Origin: Arthrobacter sp. MA-N2
Lineage (GTDB): Bacteria; Actinomycetota; Actinomycetes; Actinomycetales; Micrococcaceae
NCBI RefSeq assembly: GCF_000517125.1
Contig: NZ_KI912155.1
Span: forward strand, 3,336,034 to 3,400,033
Direction of reading: 5' to 3'
Length of the DNA stretch: 64,000 bases
How positions within the stretch are numbered: position 1 is the first letter of the stretch; every line of letters starts with the position of its first letter. The notes under the pieces were generated by a model. It saw only the letters and a list, made by a program, of their open reading frames with translations. It made no database searches and was not told the origin of the DNA. Made by a program: the position numbers and the translations under genes. Below are positions 8,628 through 16,986 of the stretch, one piece after another.

Positions 8628-9796
8628 GCTGCCACCACCTTTTCAACCTGGAGCACCTCGAAGCTCCGCGTTATATTGCTGGGCTCGCGGGCCTCGTCGG
8701 AGAGGACCAGGGTCTTTACCCTTCGGGCAAGCGCTTCGATGATCGCGTGCGCCTCGAGCTTCGCGAGGCCCTGCCCGGCGCAGCCATGCGGCCCGTAGCC
8801 GAACGAGAGGTGGTCCACGGGGTTGCGTTTCACGTCGAAGGTGTCGGGATTCTCATAGTGGCGCGGATCCCGGTTGCCGGCGCCGAACAAGATGCCCACC
8901 TGGGCACCTGCAGGAATCGTGACTCCATCGATTTCCACATCGCGGGTTGCCTTCCGGCCCCAGATGTGGACCGGCGCCCAGTAGCGGAGCACTTCAGCGA
9001 ACGCGGCGGGAACGAGTTCCGGGTTCTCCCGGACCAGCTCGAACTGATCGGGGTGGTGACCAAACAGCGCAACGATGTTGCCGATAGAGGCGATGGTCGT
9101 GTCGACGCCGGCTCCGAGGTACTGGTGGATGATGTGGCCCGCGGAGCCCGCGGGAATGTCGCCGCGGGTCTCGGCGTCAAAGATGCCGCGCCCGATGGAG
9201 CCGGGCGTGAGGTCGTCCGCGGTGACCGAGGAGCACCAGCCGTAAAGCTCGCCGGCGATCGGGAAGCTCTCCTGGGTGCGCTGGTTCAGCGGGCCGATGA
9301 CCTGCATCGCAGCCTGGCCCCAGCGCAGCATGTTGTCCTTGACGTGACCGCTGAAGCCAATGAGGTCGGCGACGATTTCGATCGGGAAGGCACGGGCCAA
9401 GGCGTCAATGGCCTCGAAGCTGCCGCTCGCGGCCAGTTCCGCGACGAGCTTGTCGGCCTTTTCGTCGATGACGACTTTGAGGCCACGGAGGGCTCGCGGG
9501 GTGAGGTTCTGGGACAAGGTGGCGCGGAGCTGCGTGTGAATGGGCGGGTCGGAGGCCAGGGAGGTGCCCTGTAGCGCCTCGTTCACCATGGGGTTGAATC
9601 CGATGCTGGTGGAGGAGAAGGCTTCGGGGTCGCCGAGGGCGTCGCGGATGACGTCGTAGCGCGTCAAGACGTACAGATCGTTCTTCGGAAGGTGGACCAC
9701 TGAAGCCTGCTCGCGGAGCGCGGCATAGGTGGGATAGGGGTCGACGAGGACGTCGTCATCCCAGATGTCGATGTCTGACTCGATGGGTGCAGTCAC
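8624..9796 (-). CDS. Cytochrome P450 monooxygenase
   Basis: The product is a 390-aa soluble bacterial P450. The I-helix oxygen-activation motif is AGVDTT, the K-helix ExxR is EVLR, and the haem-thiolate loop is FGYGPHGCAGQGLAKLE. The start has AAGGAG just upstream. It is the first gene of a P450-ferredoxin-reductase trio and lies 39 bases after the MFS gene in the same orientation. It probably carries out the initial hydroxylation or dealkylation of a compound imported by that transporter. Substrate cannot be deduced; CYP family placement would need a database comparison. Confidence 0.96.
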   Translation of the reverse strand: MTAPIESDIDIWDDDVLVDPYPTYAALREQASVVHLPKNDLYVLTRYDVIRDALGDPEAFSSTSIGFNPMVNEALQGTSLASDPPIHTQLRATLSQNLTPRALRGLKVVIDEKADKLVAELAASGSFEAIDALARAFPIEIVADLIGFSGHVKDNMLRWGQAAMQVIGPLNQRTQESFPIAGELYGWCSSVTADDLTPGSIGRGIFDAETRGDIPAGSAGHIIHQYLGAGVDTTIASIGNIVALFGHHPDQFELVRENPELVPAAFAEVLRYWAPVHIWGRKATRDVEIDGVTIPAGAQVGILFGAGNRDPRHYENPDTFDVKRNPVDHLSFGYGPHGCAGQGLAKLEAHAIIEALARRVKTLVLSDEAREPSNITRSFEVLQVEKVVAA

Positions 9797-9835
9797 GGTG
9801 TTCTCCTTGTGGATAGTAGGGGGTGAAGCCGTCCG

Positions 9836-11563
9836 TCAATCGATGACGGCGGCCTCCTCGTTTGCTTCGGTGGTCTCCGCAATGGCGTCGGCGGTAGGCG
9901 CCGAGGACCGTGCGGAGATGAAGAGAGTGAGAATGGCGGAGAGGGTCGCAGCGATGCCCGCGGAGAGGTAGACAGTCTGGAAACCCTGGCCCAGGGAGGT
10001 CCCGGCGACGCCCTGGATATGTGGCTTGGCGGCGACGAGTGCCTTGACCATGCCGTCGACCGCTTGGGCGGGCGCGCCGCTTGCCGCTGCTTGGCCGGAG
10101 AATTGGGCGACGACGCCGTCCCAGCCTGAGAGGAAGCCCAACGGTGGCACATATACCAGCCCGGCCACCGCATCTGCGGGCAGACCTGCCACCCCGAGGA
10201 TCCCGGCAAGGGGACCCGCGAAGACCGTGGCTCCAATGCCGAAGGCGATGGCCGAGCCGATGACGGGGCCGAGCGCGAAGCCAAGGTCGCGCAAGAGATT
10301 CGTCGTGGCGGATGCCATGCCGATTTGCTGGGCGGGGACGGTGTTGATGGCCACGGCGGTCACCGAGCCAACCGTAAGGGCGAAGCCGATACCCAGTAGC
10401 AGCAGCGGCGGAATGAACGTCGTCCACGGGGTGCCCCCGAAGGTCTCTGGAGTGCCTAGGGCGAACGTCGAAAGCCAGAAACCGGAGACTGCCATGAGAG
10501 CGAAACCGGCCGTGAGCACCCAGCGTGGCGCAACGTGGTGGATGAGCCATCCGACAACCGGAATGAACGCGAATGCCGGACCTTGGATGAAGACGAAAAG
10601 TACTCCGATCTTCCAGGTCTCGGCCAGCGCCAGGCCGCTGACGGCGACGCTCGTGCTGAAGCAGATCGCGAGGAAGGCGAACATACCGGTGACTGCCACA
10701 ATGCCGGTAATGGAGTAGGAGCTGTTCTTGAACAGCGACAGGTGGATCAGTGGCTGCGCGGTGCGTGATTCGATGACGACGAAGGCGAGCAGCAGGATTC
10801 CGCCAGCGATGTAGCTTGCGATCACCTGCGCGCTGCCGAAGCCGGCGTCAACCGCCGTCACCGTGGCGTAAAGGACGGCAATGAGGCCGAGTGCGAGAGT
10901 GACCTGGCCGGGCAGGTCCAGTTTCCGTCCCTCGGCCGCCGCGGAATCCTTTGCCTTGACCGCGATGAGAAGCACGAGCACGGCGACAGCGGCCGCAACC
11001 AAATAGGCTGCGCGCCAGCCACTGAAGGCGTTCGGGGCGCCCGGCGCACCACCGGGCACGGTGAAGAACTGCGCCGTGAACCCGGCGAGCATCGGGGAAA
11101 TCACCGCGCCCAGCGACAGGAACCCTGCCCAGGTGGCGATGACCTTTGCCCGGGCACGGTGGTCCGGAGTGATCGCCGCGATCATGGAAAGCGATATGGG
11201 AAAGAGGATGCCGGCCCCGATCCCGCCGATGGCCTGCGCCACGATCATCATGTCTGTGGTGGGCGCCATCGCGGCCATGACGGAGCCGACGATGCTGACG
11301 GCAGCGCCGACGTAGAGCAGCTTCTTGCGTCCGAACATGTCGCCCAGGAGTCCCCAGCTGAGCTCGAACACAACAATGCCCATCAGGAACATGCCCGCGA
11401 TCCAGGTCAGTCCGGCACCCGAGGTGTGGAATTCCACGGCAAAGGTGCCGCTGAGGGCCCCTGGCAATGCGTTAGTGATCTGTGCGAGGGTTACCGCACT
11501 GTAGGCGGCCACGAAAGTGGCCCGTACCGAGCCGCGGCTCGCTACGGAAATGGTCTGACTCAT
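9836..11563 (-). CDS. MFS transporter (DHA2-like)
   Basis: The product is 575 aa from the ATG at 11563, which has AGGGAG upstream; longer in-frame starts lack a ribosome site. About 14 hydrophobic helices are visible, with the motif-A-like loop LLGDMFGRKKLLYVGA between helices 2 and 3. The long loop rich in Ala/Gly before the last helix and an acidic tail fit the 14-helix DHA2 branch. It is the promoter-proximal gene of the minus-strand arm. It could import the substrate or export a toxic product; family members are mostly exporters. The promoter carries a putative TetR operator over its -35. Confidence 0.9.
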   Translation of the reverse strand: MSQTISVASRGSVRATFVAAYSAVTLAQITNALPGALSGTFAVEFHTSGAGLTWIAGMFLMGIVVFELSWGLLGDMFGRKKLLYVGAAVSIVGSVMAAMAPTTDMMIVAQAIGGIGAGILFPISLSMIAAITPDHRARAKVIATWAGFLSLGAVISPMLAGFTAQFFTVPGGAPGAPNAFSGWRAAYLVAAAVAVLVLLIAVKAKDSAAAEGRKLDLPGQVTLALGLIAVLYATVTAVDAGFGSAQVIASYIAGGILLLAFVVIESRTAQPLIHLSLFKNSSYSITGIVAVTGMFAFLAICFSTSVAVSGLALAETWKIGVLFVFIQGPAFAFIPVVGWLIHHVAPRWVLTAGFALMAVSGFWLSTFALGTPETFGGTPWTTFIPPLLLLGIGFALTVGSVTAVAINTVPAQQIGMASATTNLLRDLGFALGPVIGSAIAFGIGATVFAGPLAGILGVAGLPADAVAGLVYVPPLGFLSGWDGVVAQFSGQAAASGAPAQAVDGMVKALVAAKPHIQGVAGTSLGQGFQTVYLSAGIAATLSAILTLFISARSSAPTADAIAETTEANEEAAVID

Positions 11564-11681
11564 CGATGAAACTCCCTTGTTTCCGTTCGATCCTCTGATG
11601 GGGCGCCAAGACTGGTGCCCACCGAGGTATGGGCCGGCATCGGCCGGAGAGATGTGGCGCTCCCCACATTCTGAAGCCAAC

Positions 11682-11698
11682 CTTTACATGATGTCAAG
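11682..11698. promoter_or_regulatory. Putative TetR operator, copy 2
   Basis: CTTTACATGATGTCAAG is an 8-1-8 palindrome with one mismatched pair. It overlaps the -35 hexamer (TTGACA on the minus strand) of the MFS-P450 promoter, a placement suited to repression. Confidence 0.6.
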
Positions 11699-11764
11699 AT
11701 GGCTTACGTAGCGTTGGCTTCATGTTCTGTTTTTCGAGAAGTAAATGTACGTTGCGAACATTTC

Positions 11765-11781
11765 CTTGACACGATGTAAAG
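11765..11781. promoter_or_regulatory. Putative TetR operator, copy 3
   Basis: CTTGACACGATGTAAAG is close to the reverse complement of copy 2 and contains the candidate -35 of the plus-strand arm. It lies 98 bases before the first phosphotriesterase-family start. Confidence 0.6.
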
Positions 11782-11878
11782 AAATGTGTGAGGCTGACAA
11801 CACCGCAACGGAGCGACGGCATGGTCACACTCCGCGGCGCCCCTGCATTCAGAACCCGATCTTCAAGGGAGAAGCCAA

Positions 11879-12889
11879 GTGAGCCACACCGTACCCGTCG
11901 ATACCGGCGACGCGTTCCATACCGCCGATGGGCGGACCGTCAATACGGTCCTGGGTCCCGTACCCGCGACGGAATTGGGCATTGTCGCGGTCCACGAGGC
12001 CTTGTTGTCAGTGCTCCCGGGCGCCCAATACGCTCCCGACATCTCCATGGACCGGGCAGAGATCTTCCAGGCCCTGGCCGCGAAACTCACGGACTTCCGC
12101 GAGCACGGCGGGCAAACGATCGTTGACAGCACCGGAATGTTCCACGGCCGCGACCTCAAACTCTACGAGGCACTTTCCCGCTCCACCGGCGTCCACATCA
12201 TCGCCTCCACAGGCCTGGGCCCGGAGGAAGAACTCGGCGGATACTTCCTTACGCCGCAGACCAATCCACCCACCCCGTGGCCGGCCGACAAGTTCAGCGA
12301 TCTCTTCGGCAAGGAAGTCACCGAGGGAATGGTGGTCCCCCGGCTCGAACGCCGCGCCGCCGCCGGCATCGTGACCACCATCGCCGACCGCGCCGGGATG
12401 ACCCCCACCGAGGAAAGCCTGTTCCGCGGCTCCGCCCGCGCCGCGAAGAACACCGGTGTCCCCGTCTCCATCCGCTTCGGCGCCGCCGCCTTGCACGACC
12501 TGGACATCGTCCTGGACGAGCAGATCGGGGCCGACCGGGTACTCGTGGGCGGGCTGGACCGCAAGGACGCCGCCGGCTCCGCCCTCGAAGTGGCTCGCCG
12601 GGGAGCATTCGTCGGCATCGACCACGTGGGCTTGAATGACCATCCGGACTACCTCACCGACCACGAACGCACCGAACTGGTACTCGAACTCGTGCAGGCC
12701 GGTCACGCCGACAAAATCATCCTTTCGGGAAACTCGATCGGAGTCGCCAAGGGCGTTCCGGAATACGACCTGCCCTACAGCCACGTCCTGGCCACGTTCA
12801 TACCCCACCTCAAGGCCCACGGCTTGAGCGAGGAAGACGCCCAGCGCATCCTCGCGGAGAACCCGCGCAAGCTACTCACCGTGCGTTAA
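11879..12889 (+). CDS. Phosphotriesterase-family protein lacking most metal ligands
   Basis: The product is 336 aa with a GTG start and GGGAGAAG upstream. It is clearly homologous to the next gene (VNTVLG start, FREHGG..VDSTG, TGVHIIASTG), so it has the amidohydrolase TIM barrel. Aligned to that paralogue, the metal site is nearly abolished. HEH becomes HEA, the carboxylated Lys of AGVIKV becomes Thr in AGIVTT, the His of ILTHL becomes Arg in VSIRF, the His of LFGHA becomes Gly in LVGGL, and the Asp of VSADA becomes Asn in LSGNS. Only the first His remains. The frame is intact and codon use is like the neighbours, so it is not an obvious pseudogene. It may be a structural or regulatory partner or have a metal-free activity. 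Confidence 0.85.
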   Translation: MSHTVPVDTGDAFHTADGRTVNTVLGPVPATELGIVAVHEALLSVLPGAQYAPDISMDRAEIFQALAAKLTDFREHGGQTIVDSTGMFHGRDLKLYEALSRSTGVHIIASTGLGPEEELGGYFLTPQTNPPTPWPADKFSDLFGKEVTEGMVVPRLERRAAAGIVTTIADRAGMTPTEESLFRGSARAAKNTGVPVSIRFGAAALHDLDIVLDEQIGADRVLVGGLDRKDAAGSALEVARRGAFVGIDHVGLNDHPDYLTDHERTELVLELVQAGHADKIILSGNSIGVAKGVPEYDLPYSHVLATFIPHLKAHGLSEEDAQRILAENPRKLLTVR

Positions 12890-12939
12890 GCACTCCCCCG
12901 CCCACCGACAACAAGCTTTCGAACTCCTGAGGTGAACCA

Positions 12940-13893
12940 ATGACCAAGGTCAACACAGTGCTGGGAACCATTCCGGCCGAAGAACTGGAAATCGTGGCGG
13001 TCCACGAACACATCGGCTACGGCATGCCCGGATCCGAACTGGACAGCAAATGGTGGAAGACTCCGGAACAAGCCTATGAAGAAACCGTGCCCAAGCTGCG
13101 GAAGTTCCGCGAATACGGCGGTGGCACCTTCGTGGACGCCACGGGTATCTGCAACGGCCGCGACGTCGACTACTACAAGTCTCTGTCACGAAAAACGGGC
13201 GTGCACATCGTGGCCTGCACCGGGTTCGTCGGCGGCGACACCGCACTGCCGCACTTCTCCCGCGCCACCGTGGACTACCTCACGAAAGTGTTCATCCACG
13301 AGATCACCGTCGGCATCGGAAACACCGGCGCCAAGGCCGGCGTCATCAAGGTCGGCGTAAGCCGCGGCGGACGAATGACGGAGCTGGACAAACGCATCTA
13401 CCGGGCCGCGGCCCGCGCCGCCGTCGTCACGGGTGCACCGATCCTGACCCACCTGGCCATCGACCCCGAACCAGCCGTGGCCATCTTCAACGAAGAAGGC
13501 CTCTCCCTGGACCGCGTGCTCTTCGGCCACGCCGACGACGGACTCAACGCCCCGATCACCCCGCACGACTGGATCTACGAACAAGGCGGACGGATCGGCT
13601 TCGACACCTTCGGCTACGACCTCGAACTTCCCGATCCGCCCTTCTGGGGCCGCAAACGCGCCGAACGCATGCAGCACTTCGTAAACCTCGTCAACAAAGG
13701 CTACGCAGACAAACTCCTCGTCTCCGCCGACGCCAACTGCAGCCCGCTGGGCTGGCCAGGCGTCAAGGGCCACACCATCAACTACATCTTCGAGGACATG
13801 ATCCCGGATATGCGCGAGGCCGGCATCGACGACGCAACCCTCAAACTCCTCCTCGAAACCAACCCGGCCGACTTCCTTTCGCTGGACGTCTGA
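12940..13893 (+). CDS. Phosphotriesterase-family metal-dependent hydrolase (lactonase-like)
   Basis: The product is 317 aa, the normal length. The complete binuclear metal set is visible: VHEHIG near residue 22, the bridging Lys in GVIKVGVS, His in PILTHLA, His in LFGHADDG, and Asp in VSADANC. Family members hydrolyse lactones, phosphotriesters or related esters. In this setting, with a P450 and hydroxylases, lactone or ester opening is more likely than organophosphate hydrolysis. It follows the ligand-poor paralogue by 50 bases with GAGGTG upstream, so the two are probably co-expressed. The exact substrate is not deducible. Confidence 0.9.
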   Translation: MTKVNTVLGTIPAEELEIVAVHEHIGYGMPGSELDSKWWKTPEQAYEETVPKLRKFREYGGGTFVDATGICNGRDVDYYKSLSRKTGVHIVACTGFVGGDTALPHFSRATVDYLTKVFIHEITVGIGNTGAKAGVIKVGVSRGGRMTELDKRIYRAAARAAVVTGAPILTHLAIDPEPAVAIFNEEGLSLDRVLFGHADDGLNAPITPHDWIYEQGGRIGFDTFGYDLELPDPPFWGRKRAERMQHFVNLVNKGYADKLLVSADANCSPLGWPGVKGHTINYIFEDMIPDMREAGIDDATLKLLLETNPADFLSLDV

Positions 13894-13972
13894 CTTCAGG
13901 GCAGACCCCACAACCCACCCGTTTCCCGAGACTTGGCCTTGGCCAAGAATTGTCAAGAAAGTGACTTAAGCA

Positions 13973-15082
13973 ATGAAGGCTCAAGACATCAAAAACCTCA
14001 ACATCGCCATCATCGGCGGCGGCTACGGCGGCGCTGCTGTTGCCAAGGCCCTGCAGAATATCGGCGCGGAGAACGTCCACGTCTATGAGCAGGCGCCCGC
14101 GTTGGGCCAGGTTGGTGCCGGCATCGGCCTGCGCCCGCCGACCGTCGAACTGTTCCGCCAGTGGGGCATCTTCGACGCGATTGCCGCGGTGAGCTCGCCC
14201 AGCGACCACCTCGAGATCCTCAGTGCGGACGGTAAGCACGTCCTCGCCAACGAGGAGTGGCCATTCCTGCACGCCTACGAGAAGGTCAACCACAACCGCA
14301 TGATCCACCGCGGGGACTTCATCGACGCCCTGCTGAGCGTGCTCCCCGAGGGAATGGTGCACCTTGGCTACAAGCTGGAGACCATCGAGGACAACGGCGA
14401 CCACGCGACCCTGACCTTCGAAAACGGCGAGGTCATCACGGCCGACCTCGTCATCGGCGCCGACGGCATCCGCTCGACCGTGCGCAACCAGCTGTTCTCG
14501 CAGAAGGAACCGGTGTTCTCCGGCGAGCACGCCTACCGCGCGGTCATTTCCATCGAAGACGCCCACGGCCTCGTCACCGACGACAACCCGCGCTTCTACA
14601 TGGGCGAGAACGGCACGATCGCGTACAACCTGCCGCTGCGCCACCGCGGGCAACTCTCCTACGACATCACGGCCCCGTCTGACGACGCCTCGTGGGCGCC
14701 GGAAATCACCCATGAGTACTTGGAGAAGATCCTCGAAGGATTCGACGAGCGGATCATCCAGGTCGCCCGGGAGCTCGACTTGAGCCAGGTGACGAGCCGT
14801 TCGGTGTTCGACATCGATCCCCTGGACTCATGGCACACCGACTCCGTTGCGCTGCTCGGCGACGCTGCCCACGCGATGCTCCACCACCAGGGCCAGGGCG
14901 CCAACTCGGCGATCCTGGACGCCGGCGGGTTCGCCGACGCACTCCTGCAGGGCGACTCCGTCAAGGACGCGCTGGCGATCTACGAGGCCACCCGGAAGCC
15001 GCTGACGGACGAGCTGCAGCGTGTGTCGCGCCAAGGCTGGCACGCCGACGCCGTGGAATCCGCATTCCCGGCCAAGCAGTAA
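13973..15082 (+). CDS. FAD-dependent aromatic-ring hydroxylase-like monooxygenase
   Basis: The product is a 369-aa group A flavoprotein monooxygenase. The FAD motif IAIIGGGYGGAAVAKAL is near the N-terminus, the DG motif VIGADGIRSTVR in the middle, and the GD motif VALLGDAAHAMLHHQGQGAN near residue 300. The closest general type is salicylate or 3-hydroxybenzoate hydroxylase. It uses NAD(P)H and O2 to hydroxylate a phenolic or enolic substrate. It is third in the plus-strand arm, 80 bases after the active phosphotriesterase and 16 before the alpha/beta hydrolase. The context suggests it acts on an intermediate released by the P450 or the hydrolases. Confidence 0.9.
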   Translation: MKAQDIKNLNIAIIGGGYGGAAVAKALQNIGAENVHVYEQAPALGQVGAGIGLRPPTVELFRQWGIFDAIAAVSSPSDHLEILSADGKHVLANEEWPFLHAYEKVNHNRMIHRGDFIDALLSVLPEGMVHLGYKLETIEDNGDHATLTFENGEVITADLVIGADGIRSTVRNQLFSQKEPVFSGEHAYRAVISIEDAHGLVTDDNPRFYMGENGTIAYNLPLRHRGQLSYDITAPSDDASWAPEITHEYLEKILEGFDERIIQVARELDLSQVTSRSVFDIDPLDSWHTDSVALLGDAAHAMLHHQGQGANSAILDAGGFADALLQGDSVKDALAIYEATRKPLTDELQRVSRQGWHADAVESAFPAKQ

Positions 15083-15097
15083 GACGGAGGTCGCAAG

Positions 15098-16030
15098 ATG
15101 CCTATCCATCCGCAGATCGCCGAGATCCTCGACCACATCCCGCCGGCTGACGGCACCCGTCCGGATCCGGCCACGATGCGGGCCGCCGAGGAGCAACGGG
15201 TTACCCCCGCGGCGGACCGCCTGCCGCTCGCAGCCGTCGAAGATGCGACGGCCGCGACGGCGATCGGCGAGGTCGCCATCCGGATCTACACGCCGGTGGA
15301 GGCGGACTCTTATGGTCTGCTGGTGTACTTCCACGGCGGGGCGTTCTTCCTGGGCAGCCTGGACACCCACGACCATGTGGCACGGTCTCTGGCGAAGGAA
15401 ACCGGCCACAAGGTCATCTCGGTGGGCTACCGCTTGGCACCCGAAGCCTCGTTCCCGGCAGGGCTTGATGACTGCTACGGGGTGGTCCGCTGGGCTGCCG
15501 GGGAACGCGAAAGTCTGAAGTGGGACGGGAAGAACCTCGCGATCGCCGGCGACAGCTCGGGCGGCAATTTCGTCGCGGCGGTCGCTGCTAAAGCCCACGA
15601 CTACGGATTCAACCGGATCACCCATCAGATCCTGTTCTATCCCTCGCTGGACCTGGACTTCGACGTCGAGCGTTACGCGTCGCTGCAGGAAAACGCGCGG
15701 GGGTACGGGCTCGAGACGATCGGCCTCAGGCCGTGGAACTCTTTCTACGTCGAGAGCGGCGCGGACCCGGCGGATCCCCTCGTCTCCCCCATCAAAAGGG
15801 CAGACCTTGCGGGCCTTCCACCTGCACTCATCATCACGGCCGAGTTCGATCCCCTCCGTGACGAGGGTGAACTTTACGGCCAGCGCTTGGCGGAAGCCGG
15901 CGTCGAGACAAAAGTGAGCCGCTATTCAGGCGCCAACCACGGTTTTGTCCAGAACTTCTCTTGGATTCCGGAGTTCTACCGGGCATTCGAGGAGACAGGT
16001 GAATTCCTGAACGCGAGGCCCGGGCAATGA
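15098..16030 (+). CDS. Alpha/beta hydrolase (HSL-type esterase)
   Basis: The product is 310 aa. It has the hormone-sensitive-lipase oxyanion motif HGGAFF (about residue 77), the nucleophile elbow GDSSGG (about 150), the acid in TAEFDPLRDEG (about 250) and the His in GANHGF (about 281). It should cleave short-chain or bulky carboxylic esters. GGAGG precedes the ATG. It overlaps the MBL hydrolase gene by ATGA (16027-16030), so they are translated together. Three different ester- or lactone-type hydrolases in one operon suggest a substrate with several ester or lactone bonds. Confidence 0.93.
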   Translation: MPIHPQIAEILDHIPPADGTRPDPATMRAAEEQRVTPAADRLPLAAVEDATAATAIGEVAIRIYTPVEADSYGLLVYFHGGAFFLGSLDTHDHVARSLAKETGHKVISVGYRLAPEASFPAGLDDCYGVVRWAAGERESLKWDGKNLAIAGDSSGGNFVAAVAAKAHDYGFNRITHQILFYPSLDLDFDVERYASLQENARGYGLETIGLRPWNSFYVESGADPADPLVSPIKRADLAGLPPALIITAEFDPLRDEGELYGQRLAEAGVETKVSRYSGANHGFVQNFSWIPEFYRAFEETGEFLNARPGQ

Positions 16031-16980
16031 CGAAGCCGGTTGCTGTACATCCCCTGGTCTCGCCGTGGGGCCGGTTCGGCCTCTACAGCTTCTTCATCGA
16101 CTCCCCGGAGCCGGCCATCGTCGACACGGGGATCGCGTCCTCCCCTGCCAAAGGCATGGTGCCGGCACTGGAGGCGATCGGCCGCCGGATCGAGGACGTC
16201 CGCTGGATCCTGCTGACCCATGGACACATCGACCACATCGGCGGGGCATACGCCCTCTGGGAACTCACCGGACGCCGCGCCCAGGTGGTCATCCATGAGG
16301 CCGACGCACCATTTTTGCGCTCCCGCCGGGTCCATGTGGACGAATACCTTTCCGGACGGGCGCAGTATTTGCATGATCCCGACGGCGAGGCGAAGCTGAC
16401 TGCGGCCACGAATGCCGTTATCTCGGGCGAGATGGACCCGACGCTGTTAGTCCGGGGTGGTGAGTCCCTCTCGTTGGGCGGGGACGTGACCGTTTCGGTC
16501 CACTCGATTCCGGGCCACACTCCGGGGTCGGTCGCGTACGTCCTCGACGGACAGAATGACGTGTTTGTCGGGGACGCGGTCCAGGTCCACGGCGCGGCCA
16601 ACGGCTTCCCGGGGTTCGTGGACCCGGTCGGCTACCGCTCAAGCCTTGAATACCTGCGGGATGAAATCCGTCCGCGGCACTTGTATCTGGGGCACCCGTA
16701 CCGCCGCGAAGACGGAACGCCCTACGGCGTAGAGCTCGACGCCGGACAGGCCCGGGAAGCGCTTCAAGGGAGCTTGGAGATCGAAGCCAGGGTCAAAAAT
16801 GCGGCCTGCGATTGCTTGGCCTCCGGCCTGCAGAATACGGACTCGCCGTATTCTCCCTTCGCACGCGTGGCCGAAGACCTCGGTTACGCCGGGGACCCCA
16901 CACTGGAACCCGCCCCGTTCTTCACCACCCTCCACGGATACCGCACGACGTTGGACCATTCGACCGAAGATGAGGAGTAA
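16027..16980 (+). CDS. MBL-fold metallo-hydrolase
   Basis: The product is 317 aa. The zinc-binding signature is THGHIDHIGG (about residue 65); further ligands lie in HSIPGHTPGSVAYVLDG and FVGDAV, and in YLGHPYRRED. The fold serves thioesterases, lactonases and glyoxalase II-like enzymes. The C-terminal helical extension is typical of members near quorum-lactonase and aryl-hydrolase types, but the substrate is not readable. The start overlaps the upstream esterase stop; the next gene begins 6 bases after its stop. It is therefore tightly embedded in the operon. Confidence 0.9.
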   Translation: MTKPVAVHPLVSPWGRFGLYSFFIDSPEPAIVDTGIASSPAKGMVPALEAIGRRIEDVRWILLTHGHIDHIGGAYALWELTGRRAQVVIHEADAPFLRSRRVHVDEYLSGRAQYLHDPDGEAKLTAATNAVISGEMDPTLLVRGGESLSLGGDVTVSVHSIPGHTPGSVAYVLDGQNDVFVGDAVQVHGAANGFPGFVDPVGYRSSLEYLRDEIRPRHLYLGHPYRREDGTPYGVELDAGQAREALQGSLEIEARVKNAACDCLASGLQNTDSPYSPFARVAEDLGYAGDPTLEPAPFFTTLHGYRTTLDHSTEDEE

Positions 16981-16986
16981 ACACTC

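Larger units (their letters stand above)
11564..11878. promoter_or_regulatory. Divergent promoter region of the catabolic island
   Basis: This 315-base gap separates the minus-strand MFS/P450 arm from the plus-strand hydrolase arm. Toward the MFS gene the minus strand reads TTGACA, 18 bases, CAGAAT. Toward the first phosphotriesterase gene a TTGACA at 11766-11771 is followed at about 17-18 bases by a weak -10. Each -35 lies inside a copy of the putative TetR operator. No gene is visible in the gap. Confidence 0.65.
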
